Source of the DNA: Aureimonas sp. Leaf324
GTDB taxonomy: Bacteria > Pseudomonadota > Alphaproteobacteria > Rhizobiales > Rhizobiaceae
NCBI RefSeq assembly: GCF_001423245.1
Contig: NZ_LMOH01000026.1
Location: 246,187 to 310,186, forward strand
DNA: 64,000 bases
Direction: 5' to 3'
In this document: piece after piece, positions 22,876 to 30,573 of the stretch
Layout of the letters: the number at the start of each line of letters is the position of its first letter
Numbering within the stretch: position 1 is the stretch's first letter
Translations under genes and position numbers: made by a program
The notes under the pieces: model-generated
The model's input: the letters and a program-made list of their open reading frames with translations, nothing else
The model's database searches: none
Told to the model about the DNA's origin: nothing

Positions 22876-22972
22876 CGTGGCCGCATGCCCCTCGAACCCT
22901 TAGCAAGGTATACTTGCCTGCCGAAATATTAGCTGGCGATATCTTCCGATTTCGATCGTTGACCAAGTAAAA

Positions 22973-22989
22973 CGAGACGGTCCGTCTCG
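22973..22989. promoter_or_regulatory. 17-bp perfect palindrome, possible operator
   Basis: CGAGACGG-T-CCGTCTCG is a perfect inverted repeat with one central base, too tight to fold as a hairpin but suited to a dimeric repressor. It lies about 60 nt before the DUF4142 start. TTGACC (22959-22964) lies just upstream and could be a -35 element overlapped by the operator. Confidence 0.45.
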
Positions 22990-23051
22990 GAACAACAGTT
23001 GTCTCCGTCCCTTCCCCTTCGACGACGCTCCGTCGGAAAGGGATGACGAAC

Positions 23052-23546
23052 ATGAACAGACGACAGGTCGCCGGGAGCCTTCTCGGGGCTGCAGTCCTTA
23101 GCGCAGCACCGGGCCTTGCGCTGGCCCAGCGGCGGGCGCCCACGGACCGGATGAAGATGCCGATCCTGATGGGCGGCGATTTCTCGACCGCCACCAGCAA
23201 GCTCGCCGCTCGCAAGGCGCGCGATCCGGCCGTGCGCGAGTTCGCCAAGCTCGAGATCACCGAACAGGCGGCCGTCGCCGAAGCCTTCGGCGCCCGCCCG
23301 GGCAGCGCCGGACTGCGCCCCGACCAGGCCGCGATCGTCGCCAAGCTCGAGGCGGCGAACGGCGCGATGTTCGACATGATGTACATCGACGGCCAGATCG
23401 CGGGACACCGCGAGCTTCTCGACCTCCACCGCCGCTATGCGCGCGGCGGCTCCGACCCGATGGCGCGCGGCGCCTCGCTCGTCGGCGTGACCGGCATCGA
23501 GACGCACCTCTTCCTACTCCAGAACATCAAGCGCCAGATCGCCTGA
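23052..23546 (+). CDS. DUF4142 family exported protein
   Basis: A 164-aa secreted protein resembling DUF4142, a ferritin-like helical-bundle family often induced by stress. The signal peptide begins MNRRQVAGSLLGAAVLSAAP, with a twin-arginine-like RRQ, and cleavage near ALA. The helical part shows FSTATSKLAARKARDPAVRE and FAKLEITEQAAVAEA, the usual family start, and ends FLLQNIKRQIA. The second ATG (23052) is preferred because AAAGGG lies 9 nt before it; the ATG at 23043 overlaps that site. It starts a run of three helical-bundle genes (DUF4142, DUF892, Mn catalase). Function unknown; a palindrome lies in its upstream region. Confidence 0.78.
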   Translation: MNRRQVAGSLLGAAVLSAAPGLALAQRRAPTDRMKMPILMGGDFSTATSKLAARKARDPAVREFAKLEITEQAAVAEAFGARPGSAGLRPDQAAIVAKLEAANGAMFDMMYIDGQIAGHRELLDLHRRYARGGSDPMARGASLVGVTGIETHLFLLQNIKRQIA

Positions 23547-23625
23547 CCGGCGAGCGTCGGCTCCCCTCCCGGCCCGCCGGCATCTCCTCCAGCGCGGCCC
23601 CCTTCGTTCCAGCGAGGATCATTCC

Positions 23626-24123
23626 ATGGCCAAAGAGAAGACCCTGAACGACGCGTTCTACGAGACCCTGAAGGACGTCTACTACGCAGAAAAGGCCTCG
23701 GTGCGGGCGCTGAAGAAATCGGCCAAGGCCGCGCGCGCCGACGAGTTGCGCCAGGCGTTCCAGACCCATGCCGAGGAAAGCGAGGTCCAGGTCGAGCGGC
23801 TGACCCGCGTCTTCGAGATCATCGGCAAGGCGGCGCGCGCCAAGACCTGCGAGGCCATGCAGGGCCTCACGGCCGAGATGGAGGAGGATCTCGAGGATTT
23901 CGGCGACACGGAGGCCGCCGACGACGTCCTGATCGGCTGCGCGCAGGCGATCGAGCACTACGAGATCGCCCGCTACGGCCTCCTGAAGGCCTGGGCCGTC
24001 AAGCTCGGCCTCGACGAGGCCGCCGATCTCCTCGGCCAGACGCTGGAGGAGGAGAAGAAGACCGACGCGCTCCTGAACGAGGTGGCCGAAGCGCTGCCCG
24101 CAGAGCGCGCGAAAGCGGCCTGA
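23626..24123 (+). CDS. YciE/YciF-type ferritin-like protein (DUF892)
   Basis: A 165-aa four-helix protein of the DUF892 family. The start TLNDAFYETLKDVYYAEKAS and the later QTHAEESEVQVERLTRVFEI, then AIEHYEIARYGLLKAWAVKL and LGQTLEEEKKTDALLNEVAE carry the Glu and His residues expected for a di-iron or di-manganese site. Homologues in enterobacteria are stress- and bile-induced, and their enzyme activity is unsettled. AGGA lies 8 nt before the ATG. It sits 80 bp after DUF4142 and 35 bp before the manganese catalase, pointing to one oxidative or osmotic stress unit. Confidence 0.88.
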   Translation: MAKEKTLNDAFYETLKDVYYAEKASVRALKKSAKAARADELRQAFQTHAEESEVQVERLTRVFEIIGKAARAKTCEAMQGLTAEMEEDLEDFGDTEAADDVLIGCAQAIEHYEIARYGLLKAWAVKLGLDEAADLLGQTLEEEKKTDALLNEVAEALPAERAKAA

Positions 24124-24158
24124 GCCGCCCCGATTGCCATTCGAAAAGCGACGATCCC

Positions 24159-25040
24159 ATGTTCTATACCGACGGCAAGCTGCAATATCCCGTGCGCGTC
24201 GAGCGCCCCAACCCGCATTTCGCACGCGCCCTCCAGCAGGCGATCGGCGGCGTCGAAGGCGAGATCCGCGTCGCCCTCCAGTATATGTTCCAGGCCTTCG
24301 GCGCGCGCGGCCCCGCCAAGTACCGCGACATGCTCCTCAACACGGCGACCGAGGAACTCGGCCATATCGAGATGCTCTCGACCGCCGTCGCCCTCAACCT
24401 CGAGAACGCGCCACTCTCCTTCCAGGAGGAGGTCTCGGCCGACGCGATGGGCGGCGCCGTGCTGAACGGCATGGACATGCGCCACATCCTGTCGACGGGT
24501 CTGGCAGCCCTGCCCTCCGACGCCAACGGCGTGCCGTTCGACTGCTCGCATGTCTATGCGTCGGGCAATCTGGCCGCGGACATGTACGCCAACGTCACGG
24601 CCGAAAGCTCCGGCCGGGTGCTGGCCGTGCGGCTCTACAACATGACCGACGACCCCGGCATGAAGGACATGCTGAGCTTCCTGATCGCCCGCGACACGAT
24701 GCACCAGCAGCAGTGGCTGGCGGCGATCGAGGACATGGGCGGGGCGGTGGAGAACCTGCCGATCCCGAACTCCTTCCCGCAGTCGCAGGAGGCAACTGAG
24801 CATTCCTACGCCTATTTCGGGCACATGGTGGACGGCTCGATCCCGGAAGGACGCTGGAGCGCCGGCCCGTCGATGGACGGCCGGGCCGAGTTCACGGCGG
24901 TCAAGTCGGTGCCGATGGGCGACAAACCTTCGCTCGCTCCGGCCCGGCCGGACGGCGGCGCGCAGGCCCAACAAAGCTCGAAGAGCGGCACGACCGGCCT
25001 TCTCGGCAAGGTGGAAGGCGCGATCGAGCGCCATCTCTGA
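24159..25040 (+). CDS. Manganese catalase
   Basis: A 293-aa non-haem catalase that destroys hydrogen peroxide with a dimanganese centre. The ligand residues fall where they do in the Lactobacillus enzyme: Glu35 (GGVEGEIRVALQY), Glu66 and His69 (ATEELGHIE), Glu149 (ANVTAES) and His182 (ARDTMHQQQW). The C-terminal tail from about residue 255 is Ser/Ala/Gln-rich and may be disordered. The upstream site is weak (GCGACGATCCC), so it may depend on translation of the preceding gene. A strong hairpin ends the unit. The protein is cytoplasmic. Confidence 0.94.
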   Translation: MFYTDGKLQYPVRVERPNPHFARALQQAIGGVEGEIRVALQYMFQAFGARGPAKYRDMLLNTATEELGHIEMLSTAVALNLENAPLSFQEEVSADAMGGAVLNGMDMRHILSTGLAALPSDANGVPFDCSHVYASGNLAADMYANVTAESSGRVLAVRLYNMTDDPGMKDMLSFLIARDTMHQQQWLAAIEDMGGAVENLPIPNSFPQSQEATEHSYAYFGHMVDGSIPEGRWSAGPSMDGRAEFTAVKSVPMGDKPSLAPARPDGGAQAQQSSKSGTTGLLGKVEGAIERHL

Positions 25041-25046
25041 CCATCC

Positions 25047-25081
25047 GTCCCGCGTCCGGCCCGACCGGCCGGGCGCGGGAC
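25047..25081 (+). terminator. Long hairpin after the manganese catalase gene
   Basis: GTCCCGCG-T-CCGGCC (25047-25061) pairs with GGCCGG-G-CGCGGGAC (25067-25081), 15 bp including one T-G wobble, around a 5-nt loop, 6 nt after the stop. A T-run is missing. Confidence 0.75.
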
Positions 25082-25166
25082 ACCCTATGCCGATCGGGCG
25101 CCGCGGCTTAAACGTGGGCGCGAAGCCGGGTGCGATCCGGCGCGATCTGCGGGGAACCTTCGACCC

Positions 25167-25454
25167 ATGCCCATTTCCGACGACACGATCCGCGTGATGG
25201 CCGGCGCGGTGATGAAGCTGCAGGCGCAGCTTCAGGCGCAGGACCTTCTCCTGCGCGGCCTCTACGCCGAGCGCGCCCTGCAGCGCGGCACCTTCCCGCA
25301 GGAAGCGGCCGAAGAGGTGCTGGGGCTCGGCGCGTCGCTGCCGGCCGACCCCGAGGATTTCGAGGGCCACGAACGGCACCTCGCCGACGTGCGCGCCGCC
25401 CTCAACGCCTTTGCGATGACCTTGAAGGCGCAGCTCGACGAAGCCCGCGTCTGA
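25167..25454 (+). CDS. Hypothetical helical protein, 95 aa
   Basis: No family is recognised. The product MPISDDTIRVMAGAVMKLQA is followed by a predicted amphipathic helix with a Gln/Leu heptad pattern (QLQAQDLLLRGLYAERALQR), a loop with Pro and Asp, and a last helix HLADVRAALNAFAMTLKAQL. No signal or membrane segment. Codon use matches neighbours, and GGGGAAC lies about 9 nt upstream of the ATG. It follows the Mn-catalase terminator and converges on a small acidic gene across a strong stem. Likely real; function unknown. Confidence 0.6.
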   Translation: MPISDDTIRVMAGAVMKLQAQLQAQDLLLRGLYAERALQRGTFPQEAAEEVLGLGASLPADPEDFEGHERHLADVRAALNAFAMTLKAQLDEARV

Positions 25455-25462
25455 GAGAAGCC

Positions 25463-25487
25463 GGCCGGCGCCGCGTCGGCGCCGGCC
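25463..25487. terminator. Bidirectional hairpin between convergent small genes
   Basis: GGCCGGCGCC (25463-25472), loop GCGTC, GGCGCCGGCC (25478-25487): a perfect 10-bp stem between stop codons at 25454 and 25500. It can serve both strands; no T-run is present. Confidence 0.7.
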
Positions 25488-25499
25488 GCGCGTATCCTG

Positions 25500-25730
25500 T
25501 CAGACCACGGTGCCGAGGGTCTCGTCCGCGTCGCGATCGGGGTCCTCGTCCGAGGGCGTCGCATCCTCGTCCACCGTCAGGCCCGTGCCGCCGGTGCCGC
25601 CGGGGCCCGTCTGCGGGGTGCCGTTGCCGGGGTTTTCCGAGGTCTGGTCGATCGGCTGGCGACCAACGTCGCCGATGCCGCCGCCGTGCCCGGCCTCGTC
25701 CCGTTCGTCACGCTCTTTCACGTCTGCCAT
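25500..25730 (-). CDS. Hypothetical Gly/Asp-rich small protein, 76 aa
   Basis: Product starts MADVKERDERDEAGHGGGIG and ends DPDRDADETLGTVV. It is polar, rich in Gly, Asp, Thr and Pro, with no hydrophobic core, so probably disordered. AAGGAG sits 8 nt before the ATG at 25730, which decides the start over a longer in-frame one. No family is recognised. It diverges from the Tyr/Arg-rich lipoprotein gene. Its position beside stress genes suggests a hydrophilin-like role, which is only an inference. Confidence 0.6.
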   Translation of the reverse strand: MADVKERDERDEAGHGGGIGDVGRQPIDQTSENPGNGTPQTGPGGTGGTGLTVDEDATPSDEDPDRDADETLGTVV

Positions 25731-25856
25731 GATGGTTCTCCTTTCGGAGGAAGAGACGTTTCGCCGCCGATCCCGTTCCGGCGATTCATTTCGGCGCGAC
25801 ACGATCGACTTGGGATGCGCGCCGCCTATCTCTCTCCCCGTGTGTGGGAGGCTTCG

Positions 25857-26384
25857 ATGAAACGTCTTCTGGTGCTGGGCGCCGCCCTTCTCGGACTGTC
25901 GGGCTGCGTGTCGGAATACCCCGTCTACGACGACTATCCGGTCTACGAGCCGCGCCCGCGCATCTACGATCCGCGGCCCGTGATCGTCTACGAGGACCGC
26001 TACCGGCCGCGGCCGGTCTATCGCGACCGCGATCCCTACTGGCGCGACGACCGCCGCTACGGCCGCTACGACCGCCCGCGCTACCGCGAGGACCCCCGCC
26101 CTTATTATGGACGTCCCGGCTACGACCGCCCCGGCTACGATCGGCCGCGGCGGGACTACGACCGGCCCGAGCGCGTCGGCTACGACCGTCCCGGCCGCCC
26201 GCCGCGCGTCGCGCCGCCCGCTTATGACCCCCGCAACAACCCGGGTCCGGCCGGCCCCGCGCTGGTCCGCCCGGCGCCGGGTGCCCAGCCGGAGATCAAT
26301 GCCGGCCGCGCCTTCGGCGGACGTGCCTTGCCGGCGCCGGGCAGCGGCCCCCGGCCCTACATCCCGCCGCAGCCGGCGGACTGA
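25857..26384 (+). CDS. Tyr/Arg/Pro/Asp-rich lipoprotein
   Basis: A 175-aa lipoprotein: MKRLLVLGAALLGLSGC gives a lipobox LSGC with the lipidated Cys at residue 17. The mature part is low-complexity, with many Y-D-R-P and R-P-Y units (GYDRPGYDRPRRDYDRPERV, then GYDRPGRPPR) and a Pro/Ala/Gly tail ending YIPPQPAD. GGGAGG lies 5 nt before the ATG. Many Hyphomicrobiales encode similar YDRP-type lipoproteins of unknown role; a cell-wall or surface interaction through the charged aromatic repeats is possible. It is monocistronic. Confidence 0.8.
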   Translation: MKRLLVLGAALLGLSGCVSEYPVYDDYPVYEPRPRIYDPRPVIVYEDRYRPRPVYRDRDPYWRDDRRYGRYDRPRYREDPRPYYGRPGYDRPGYDRPRRDYDRPERVGYDRPGRPPRVAPPAYDPRNNPGPAGPALVRPAPGAQPEINAGRAFGGRALPAPGSGPRPYIPPQPAD

Positions 26385-26714
26385 TCGCAGGCGCCCGGCA
26401 CGGGATCGGTTGCCCCGCCCGCAGGAGGCTGGCGGCGATCCGCAGCCATGCGCAGTCTTCGCCGTTCGATGGCGTCGCCTGTCGAGGCGACCATCGACAA
26501 TGCTCTGCGGAGGAGGGGCGCGTCCGGCACCACCGTCGCGTGTCGTGCGAGCGCGGCGACATGGCCGTATGGTGCGGCACGCGATCGGGGTCTTCCGACT
26601 CTCCGTGGCGCGCAGGTCGCGAATGCCGATCCAGCCTCGCGCAACGCATGCCCTCGTGCCGACGCATTCGGTGTGTCATATTGGCCTCACGGAAACGAGA
26701 GCAGAGCGTGAAGC
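26385..26714. other. Intergenic region with a 32-nt hairpin
   Basis: No gene is supported in these 330 bp. A folded element at 26466-26497 has an outer stem TCGATGG/CCATCGA, a 2-nt bulge, an inner stem TCGCC/GGCGA and loop TGTCGA. It lies 80 nt past the lipoprotein stop and could be its terminator or part of a small RNA. The promoter of the DUF882 gene probably lies near 26660-26700 (GTCATATTGG patch). Confidence 0.4.
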
Positions 26715-28361
26715 ATGGCCGTTGGGGGATCGGTTCGACGGCGCGTGCGCCTTCGTCATGCGGCGGCGCTGACTGCCGGACTGATGGGCGTCGCGCTCGG
26801 CACGACGGCCACGGCGCGTCCCGAGACGCGAACGCTGCGGATCTACCACATCAACCTGCACGAGAGCTCGGAGATCACCTTCAAGCGTGACGGCAAGTAC
26901 CTGCCGGACGGCTTGAAGAAGGCGAACTGGGCGTTGCGCGACTGGCGCCGCAACCAGCCGACCACGATGGACCCGCGGCTCCTCGACCTCCTCTGGGAAG
27001 CCTACCAGAAGAGCGGCTCGCACATGCCGATCCACGTGATCGGCGGCTTCCGGGCGCCCGAGACCAACAAGATGCTTCGCTCGCGCTCGGCCCACACGGG
27101 CGTTGCCGAGCACTCGCAGCACATGCTCGGCAAGGCGGTCGACTTCTTCATCCCCGACGTGCCGCTTGCCAAGCTGCGCGAGATCGGCCTCAAGATGCAG
27201 ATCGGCGGCGTCGGCTTCTACCCGCGCTCCGGCGCGCCCTTCGTCCATTTCGACGTCGGATCGGGGCGCTACTGGCCGCGCATGAGCCGGCAGGAGCTGA
27301 CGCGCATCTTCCCCGACGGGAAGACGATCCACCTGCCCGCCGACGGCAAGCCGCTGCCGGGCTATGCGGCGGCGATGGCGTCCTACAAGCAGCGCAAGGG
27401 CGCGTCCGAGCTGATGGTGGCCGATGCCGGCTCCACCGCGCCGCGCCGCTCGTTCCTCGCGACGCTGTTCGGCGGCGGGCGCGACGAGGCCGAGGACGAG
27501 GCGGAGGCCGGCGATGCCCCGCTGCTGGCCAAGAAGGCCGCGCCGCCGGCCCCTGCGCCCCAGCCCGTTCCCGCCGCGGCGCCGGCCAAGCCTAAGCCAC
27601 CCGAACTGCCGCCGGGCGTCGCCATGGCCGATGCCGGCGCGTTCGACGCCTCCGCCCCGACGAAGAGTGCCGAGGTCGCGGTCGCGGCCCTCGTGACGCC
27701 CGAGCGCGTGCCGCTGCCGACCCACGCCCCGGCGCGCGCCCCCGAGCCGGAGGCGCCGAGCCCGATCGACGCCGTCCTGGTGGCGGCGCTCGCCGAGGAA
27801 ACGGACGTCGGCTCCGCGCTGCCGCACGGCATTCCGATGCCGCACGAGCGGCCCGCCCTGTCGGGCGCGGCGTCCGAGATCGCACAGGAGATCGCGGCCG
27901 CGACGCCGGCTGCGCCCGCCGCCGCACCCGCGCTGTTGGCGGCCGCCTATGCGCCCGACACGTCGGCCAGTCTCGCACGCGCGCCGATGCCGCACGCCCG
28001 CCCGCCGATCCTAGAAGCGTCGCTCGATCGCCGCGCCGCGGTGCCTGCCGCTGTTGCGCCCGCCTCCAGCCTTGCCGCCAAGGTGCGCGGCGGCCGCGTC
28101 GCCGGGGCCGCGCGTCCCGAGAAGCGGGCGCATCAGGCGCGTCCGTCGGGCTCGCAGACTGCGATCGCCGCCCTTCTCGCCGACCCCGAGCGCCGGGCGC
28201 TGGAACAGGCGCCCTCCCTGCCGAGCGCCGACAAGCTGGTGGCCGAGCGTCCGCACGACGTCCTCGCGCTCGGCTTCGCACCGACCGGCGCCAAGCCCGG
28301 CAGCGCGGCGCATTTCTCGGGCCGCGCCGTCAACTTCCTGCCGGTGCGCCACATCGACTGA
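26715..28361 (+). CDS. DUF882 / M15-type peptidase (YcbK-like) with a long low-complexity tail
   Basis: A 548-aa exported protein. After a signal (RHAAALTAGLMGVALGTTAT, cleavage near ARP) comes a YcbK/DUF882 domain of about 170 aa, related to M15 zinc peptidases such as MepK that cut murein cross-links. The zinc ligands appear in SQHMLGKAVDFFIP (His and Asp) and PFVHFDVG (His), with HVIGGFRAPETNKML before. From about residue 215 the protein is an Ala/Pro-rich tail of some 330 aa, including PMPHERP and PMPHARP. The tail is unusually long for the family and probably disordered, perhaps spanning the wall. The site before the ATG is weak. Its stop and that of nikE share one palindrome. Confidence 0.85.
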   Translation: MAVGGSVRRRVRLRHAAALTAGLMGVALGTTATARPETRTLRIYHINLHESSEITFKRDGKYLPDGLKKANWALRDWRRNQPTTMDPRLLDLLWEAYQKSGSHMPIHVIGGFRAPETNKMLRSRSAHTGVAEHSQHMLGKAVDFFIPDVPLAKLREIGLKMQIGGVGFYPRSGAPFVHFDVGSGRYWPRMSRQELTRIFPDGKTIHLPADGKPLPGYAAAMASYKQRKGASELMVADAGSTAPRRSFLATLFGGGRDEAEDEAEAGDAPLLAKKAAPPAPAPQPVPAAAPAKPKPPELPPGVAMADAGAFDASAPTKSAEVAVAALVTPERVPLPTHAPARAPEPEAPSPIDAVLVAALAEETDVGSALPHGIPMPHERPALSGAASEIAQEIAAATPAAPAAAPALLAAAYAPDTSASLARAPMPHARPPILEASLDRRAAVPAAVAPASSLAAKVRGGRVAGAARPEKRAHQARPSGSQTAIAALLADPERRALEQAPSLPSADKLVAERPHDVLALGFAPTGAKPGSAAHFSGRAVNFLPVRHID

Positions 28362-28378
28362 CGGCCTCAGGCCGTCAG
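28358..28378. terminator. 21-bp palindrome carrying both convergent stop codons
   Basis: CTGACGGCCT-C-AGGCCGTCAG is perfect. It contains the TGA of the DUF882 gene (28359-28361) and the TGA of nikE (complement of 28367-28369). The two genes are 5 bp apart, so this stem is the only obvious bidirectional end signal. Confidence 0.55.
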
Positions 28379-28963
28379 CGACACCGCGCGCGTCGCGACG
28401 CGCGCGAGAAGCGCGCGGTCGTGGCTGATCGCGAGGATCCCGAGACCGCGCTCGGCCGCAAGAGCCATGAGCACCCGCCAGATCTCGGCCTGCGCGATCG
28501 CATCGAGCGGGGCGGAGATCTCGTCCGCGACGAGAACCCGGACGCCCGGCCGTAGCGCGCGCAGGAGCGACACGCGCTGCAACTGGCCGCCCGAGAGCTC
28601 GTGCGCGAAGCGCCGCTGCCACGCCGGCTCGACGCCGAGACGCGCCGCCAGGGCCGGATCGGGCGGGCCGGCCTCGGCGACGATCCGCCCGATGCGCCAG
28701 CGCGGGTTCATGTCGAGCACCGGATGCTGGGCGAGATACTGGACCGGGCGCAGGCCGGCGGACGGCAGGGGCGCCCCGTCGAGCCGCAGCGCGCCCGCCT
28801 GCAGCGGCAGCCGGCCGGCGAGAAGCTTGGCGAGCGTCGTCTTGCCGATCCCGGATCGCCCGAAGAGGCCGACGATCTCGCCCGGCGCGATCGCAAGCGT
28901 CACCGGGGCGAGCGCCGGGCGGCCGGGCGCATAGGCATAGGACAGGCCGGTCGCCTCAAGCAT
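28367..28963 (-). CDS. nikE: Nickel ABC transporter ATP-binding protein NikE-type
   Basis: A 198-aa ABC ATPase, the second of a pair powering the nickel importer. It has Walker A GLFGRSGIGKTTLAKLLAG, the Q-loop PVQYLAQHP, signature LSGGQLQRVSLLRAL, Walker B VLVADEISAPLDAI and the switch His in AISHDRALL. It is short: the C-terminal extension of NikE/OppF proteins is missing. The ATG at 28963 overlaps the end of nikD by 8 nt. Peptide-type transporters share these domains; the nickel call rests on the adjacent NikR and operator. Confidence 0.85.
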   Translation of the reverse strand: MLEATGLSYAYAPGRPALAPVTLAIAPGEIVGLFGRSGIGKTTLAKLLAGRLPLQAGALRLDGAPLPSAGLRPVQYLAQHPVLDMNPRWRIGRIVAEAGPPDPALAARLGVEPAWQRRFAHELSGGQLQRVSLLRALRPGVRVLVADEISAPLDAIAQAEIWRVLMALAAERGLGILAISHDRALLARVATRAVSLTA

Positions 28964-29732
28964 CGACGCCGAACCCGTTCTGCGGCAGGGCCCGCCAGAG
29001 CGCCCGGCCGTAAGCGCTGGCAATACCCTCGCCCGCCCCCGAGAAACCCGCAGTCGGCTCGACCGCCTCGATCCGCCCGCCGCGCATCAGCGCGACGCGG
29101 TTGGCGAAGGGCAGCGCCGCCGGCAGATCGTGGGTGACGAGAAGCACCGCGCCGCCGCGCCGGGCGACACCCGCCAGCGCCGCGAGAACGACGGCGGCGC
29201 TGTCCGGGTCGAGATGGTCGGTCGGCTCGTCGGCGACCACGAGGTCGGGCCCGCCCGCAAGGCTCGCCAGCGCCAGCACGCGGCGCGCCATGCCGCCGGA
29301 CAGCTCGTGCGGATGGGCTCGGCGCACCGCCGGGTCGAGCCCGAAGCGGCGGAACCCCTCCGCGCCGGGATCGCGGGCGCCGGCGCGGCGCGCGGCCAGC
29401 GCCACCTGCCGCCCGACCGGCATCAGCGGATCGAGATGGGTGACGGACTGCGGCAGGAGCGCGATCCGCCGGCCGCGAAGCCGGGGCAGCGTGTCCGGCC
29501 CGAGCACGCGATCCTCGAACCGGACCTCGCCGCGGACCTCGGCGCCCGGCGGCAGGAGACCGAGGATCGCATGGGCGAGGAGGCTCTTGCCCGCCCCCGA
29601 CGCGCCGACGAGGGCGACGATCTCGCCGCGGTCGAGATCGAGCGACAGATGGCGGAGCACCGCGTCCATCGCGGCCGACCCTTGCGAGGCAAAACGCACC
29701 GACAGGTCGCGGATCGACAGGAGCGCGCTCAC
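28956..29732 (-). CDS. nikD: Nickel ABC transporter ATP-binding protein NikD-type
   Basis: A 258-aa ABC ATPase of the peptide/nickel class. Walker A is ALVGASGAGKSLLAHAILG, the signature HELSGGMARRVLALASL, Walker B LVVADEPTDHLD and the switch His in LLVTHDLPAAL. It hydrolyses ATP at the inner membrane together with NikE. The GTG start at 29732 overlaps the nikC stop as GTGA, giving a 4-nt overlap and coupled translation. The longer open frame upstream is antisense-free but lies inside nikC in another frame, so it was discarded. Confidence 0.87.
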   Translation of the reverse strand: MSALLSIRDLSVRFASQGSAAMDAVLRHLSLDLDRGEIVALVGASGAGKSLLAHAILGLLPPGAEVRGEVRFEDRVLGPDTLPRLRGRRIALLPQSVTHLDPLMPVGRQVALAARRAGARDPGAEGFRRFGLDPAVRRAHPHELSGGMARRVLALASLAGGPDLVVADEPTDHLDPDSAAVVLAALAGVARRGGAVLLVTHDLPAALPFANRVALMRGGRIEAVEPTAGFSGAGEGIASAYGRALWRALPQNGFGVDA

Positions 29733-30535
29733 CGCGCCGCCCGCGGATCGAGCCGGCGGCGGGCCGCACTCCCGATCGCCTCGAAGGACAGGGCGAGCGC
29801 GAGGAGCGCGAGGCCCGGAAACAGGGCGAGCCACCAGCGCCCGGCGCTCAAGGTCCGCATCGCATCGGCCAGCAGCACGCCGATCGCAGGCTTGGAAGGC
29901 TCGAGGCCGAAGCCGAGAAAGGTCAGCGCCGCTTCGTGCAGGATCGCATGCGGGAAGAGGAGCACGAGGCCGACGCCGAGCTGCGGCAGGAGATGGGGCA
30001 GGACATGCGCGCGCGCGACGAAGAGGCGCGAGCGCCCGAAGCCGCGCGAGGCCGCGACATAGTCGCTGGCGAGGACGCCGAGGAGTTCGGCGCGCAGGAT
30101 GCGGGCGAGGCGCGGCCAGTGGGTGAGCGCGACGGCGATCGCCACGGCCTCCGCGCCGCCGCCGAGCGAAAAGGCGATCAGGATCAGGGCGACGAGATGG
30201 GGCAGGCTGAGCGCGGCGTCGATCAGTAGCGAGACGGCGGCGTCAGAGGCTCGGCTCAGCGTCGAGACGAGGGCGAGGAGAAGCGCGATCGCGGCAGAGG
30301 CGGTGGCGGCGAGACACCCGATCCGCAGGCTCACCGACAGGCCCTGCAGGGTGCGGGCCAGCATGTCGCGCCCGAGCGCGTCGGTGCCGAAGGGGTGCAG
30401 GAATTCCGGCGGCCGGAGCCGGGCGGCGAGATCGGGAACGAGCCCCCGGTCGCCGAGCACGAGCGGCGCCAGCGCCGTCAGGGCGACCGCAAGGATCGCC
30501 AGCGCAAGGAGCGGCCGGCGCCGCGTGGATGCCAT
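29729..30535 (-). CDS. nikC: Nickel ABC transporter permease NikC-type
   Basis: A 268-aa inner-membrane permease of the DppC/NikC class with about six TM helices. HPFGTDALGRDMLARTLQGL is the typical periplasmic segment after TM1, and the EAA loop reads DYVAASRGFGRSRLFVARAHVLP. The end FPGLALLALALSFEAIG is also characteristic. The ATG at 30535 was chosen; an upstream TTG at 30577 that overlaps the nikB stop would add 14 residues and cannot be excluded, as neither has a clear ribosome-binding site. It forms the channel with NikB. Confidence 0.86.
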   Translation of the reverse strand: MASTRRRPLLALAILAVALTALAPLVLGDRGLVPDLAARLRPPEFLHPFGTDALGRDMLARTLQGLSVSLRIGCLAATASAAIALLLALVSTLSRASDAAVSLLIDAALSLPHLVALILIAFSLGGGAEAVAIAVALTHWPRLARILRAELLGVLASDYVAASRGFGRSRLFVARAHVLPHLLPQLGVGLVLLFPHAILHEAALTFLGFGLEPSKPAIGVLLADAMRTLSAGRWWLALFPGLALLALALSFEAIGSAARRRLDPRAAR

Positions 30536-30573
30536 GGGCGCCACGTCGGCCGGCCGGTCGAGCGGCAGGGCGC

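Noticed and set aside
22989-23014. EcfG-type stress promoter starting at GGAAC
   Set aside because: The -35 core is present but no CGTT-like -10 lies at a spacing of 16-19 bp.
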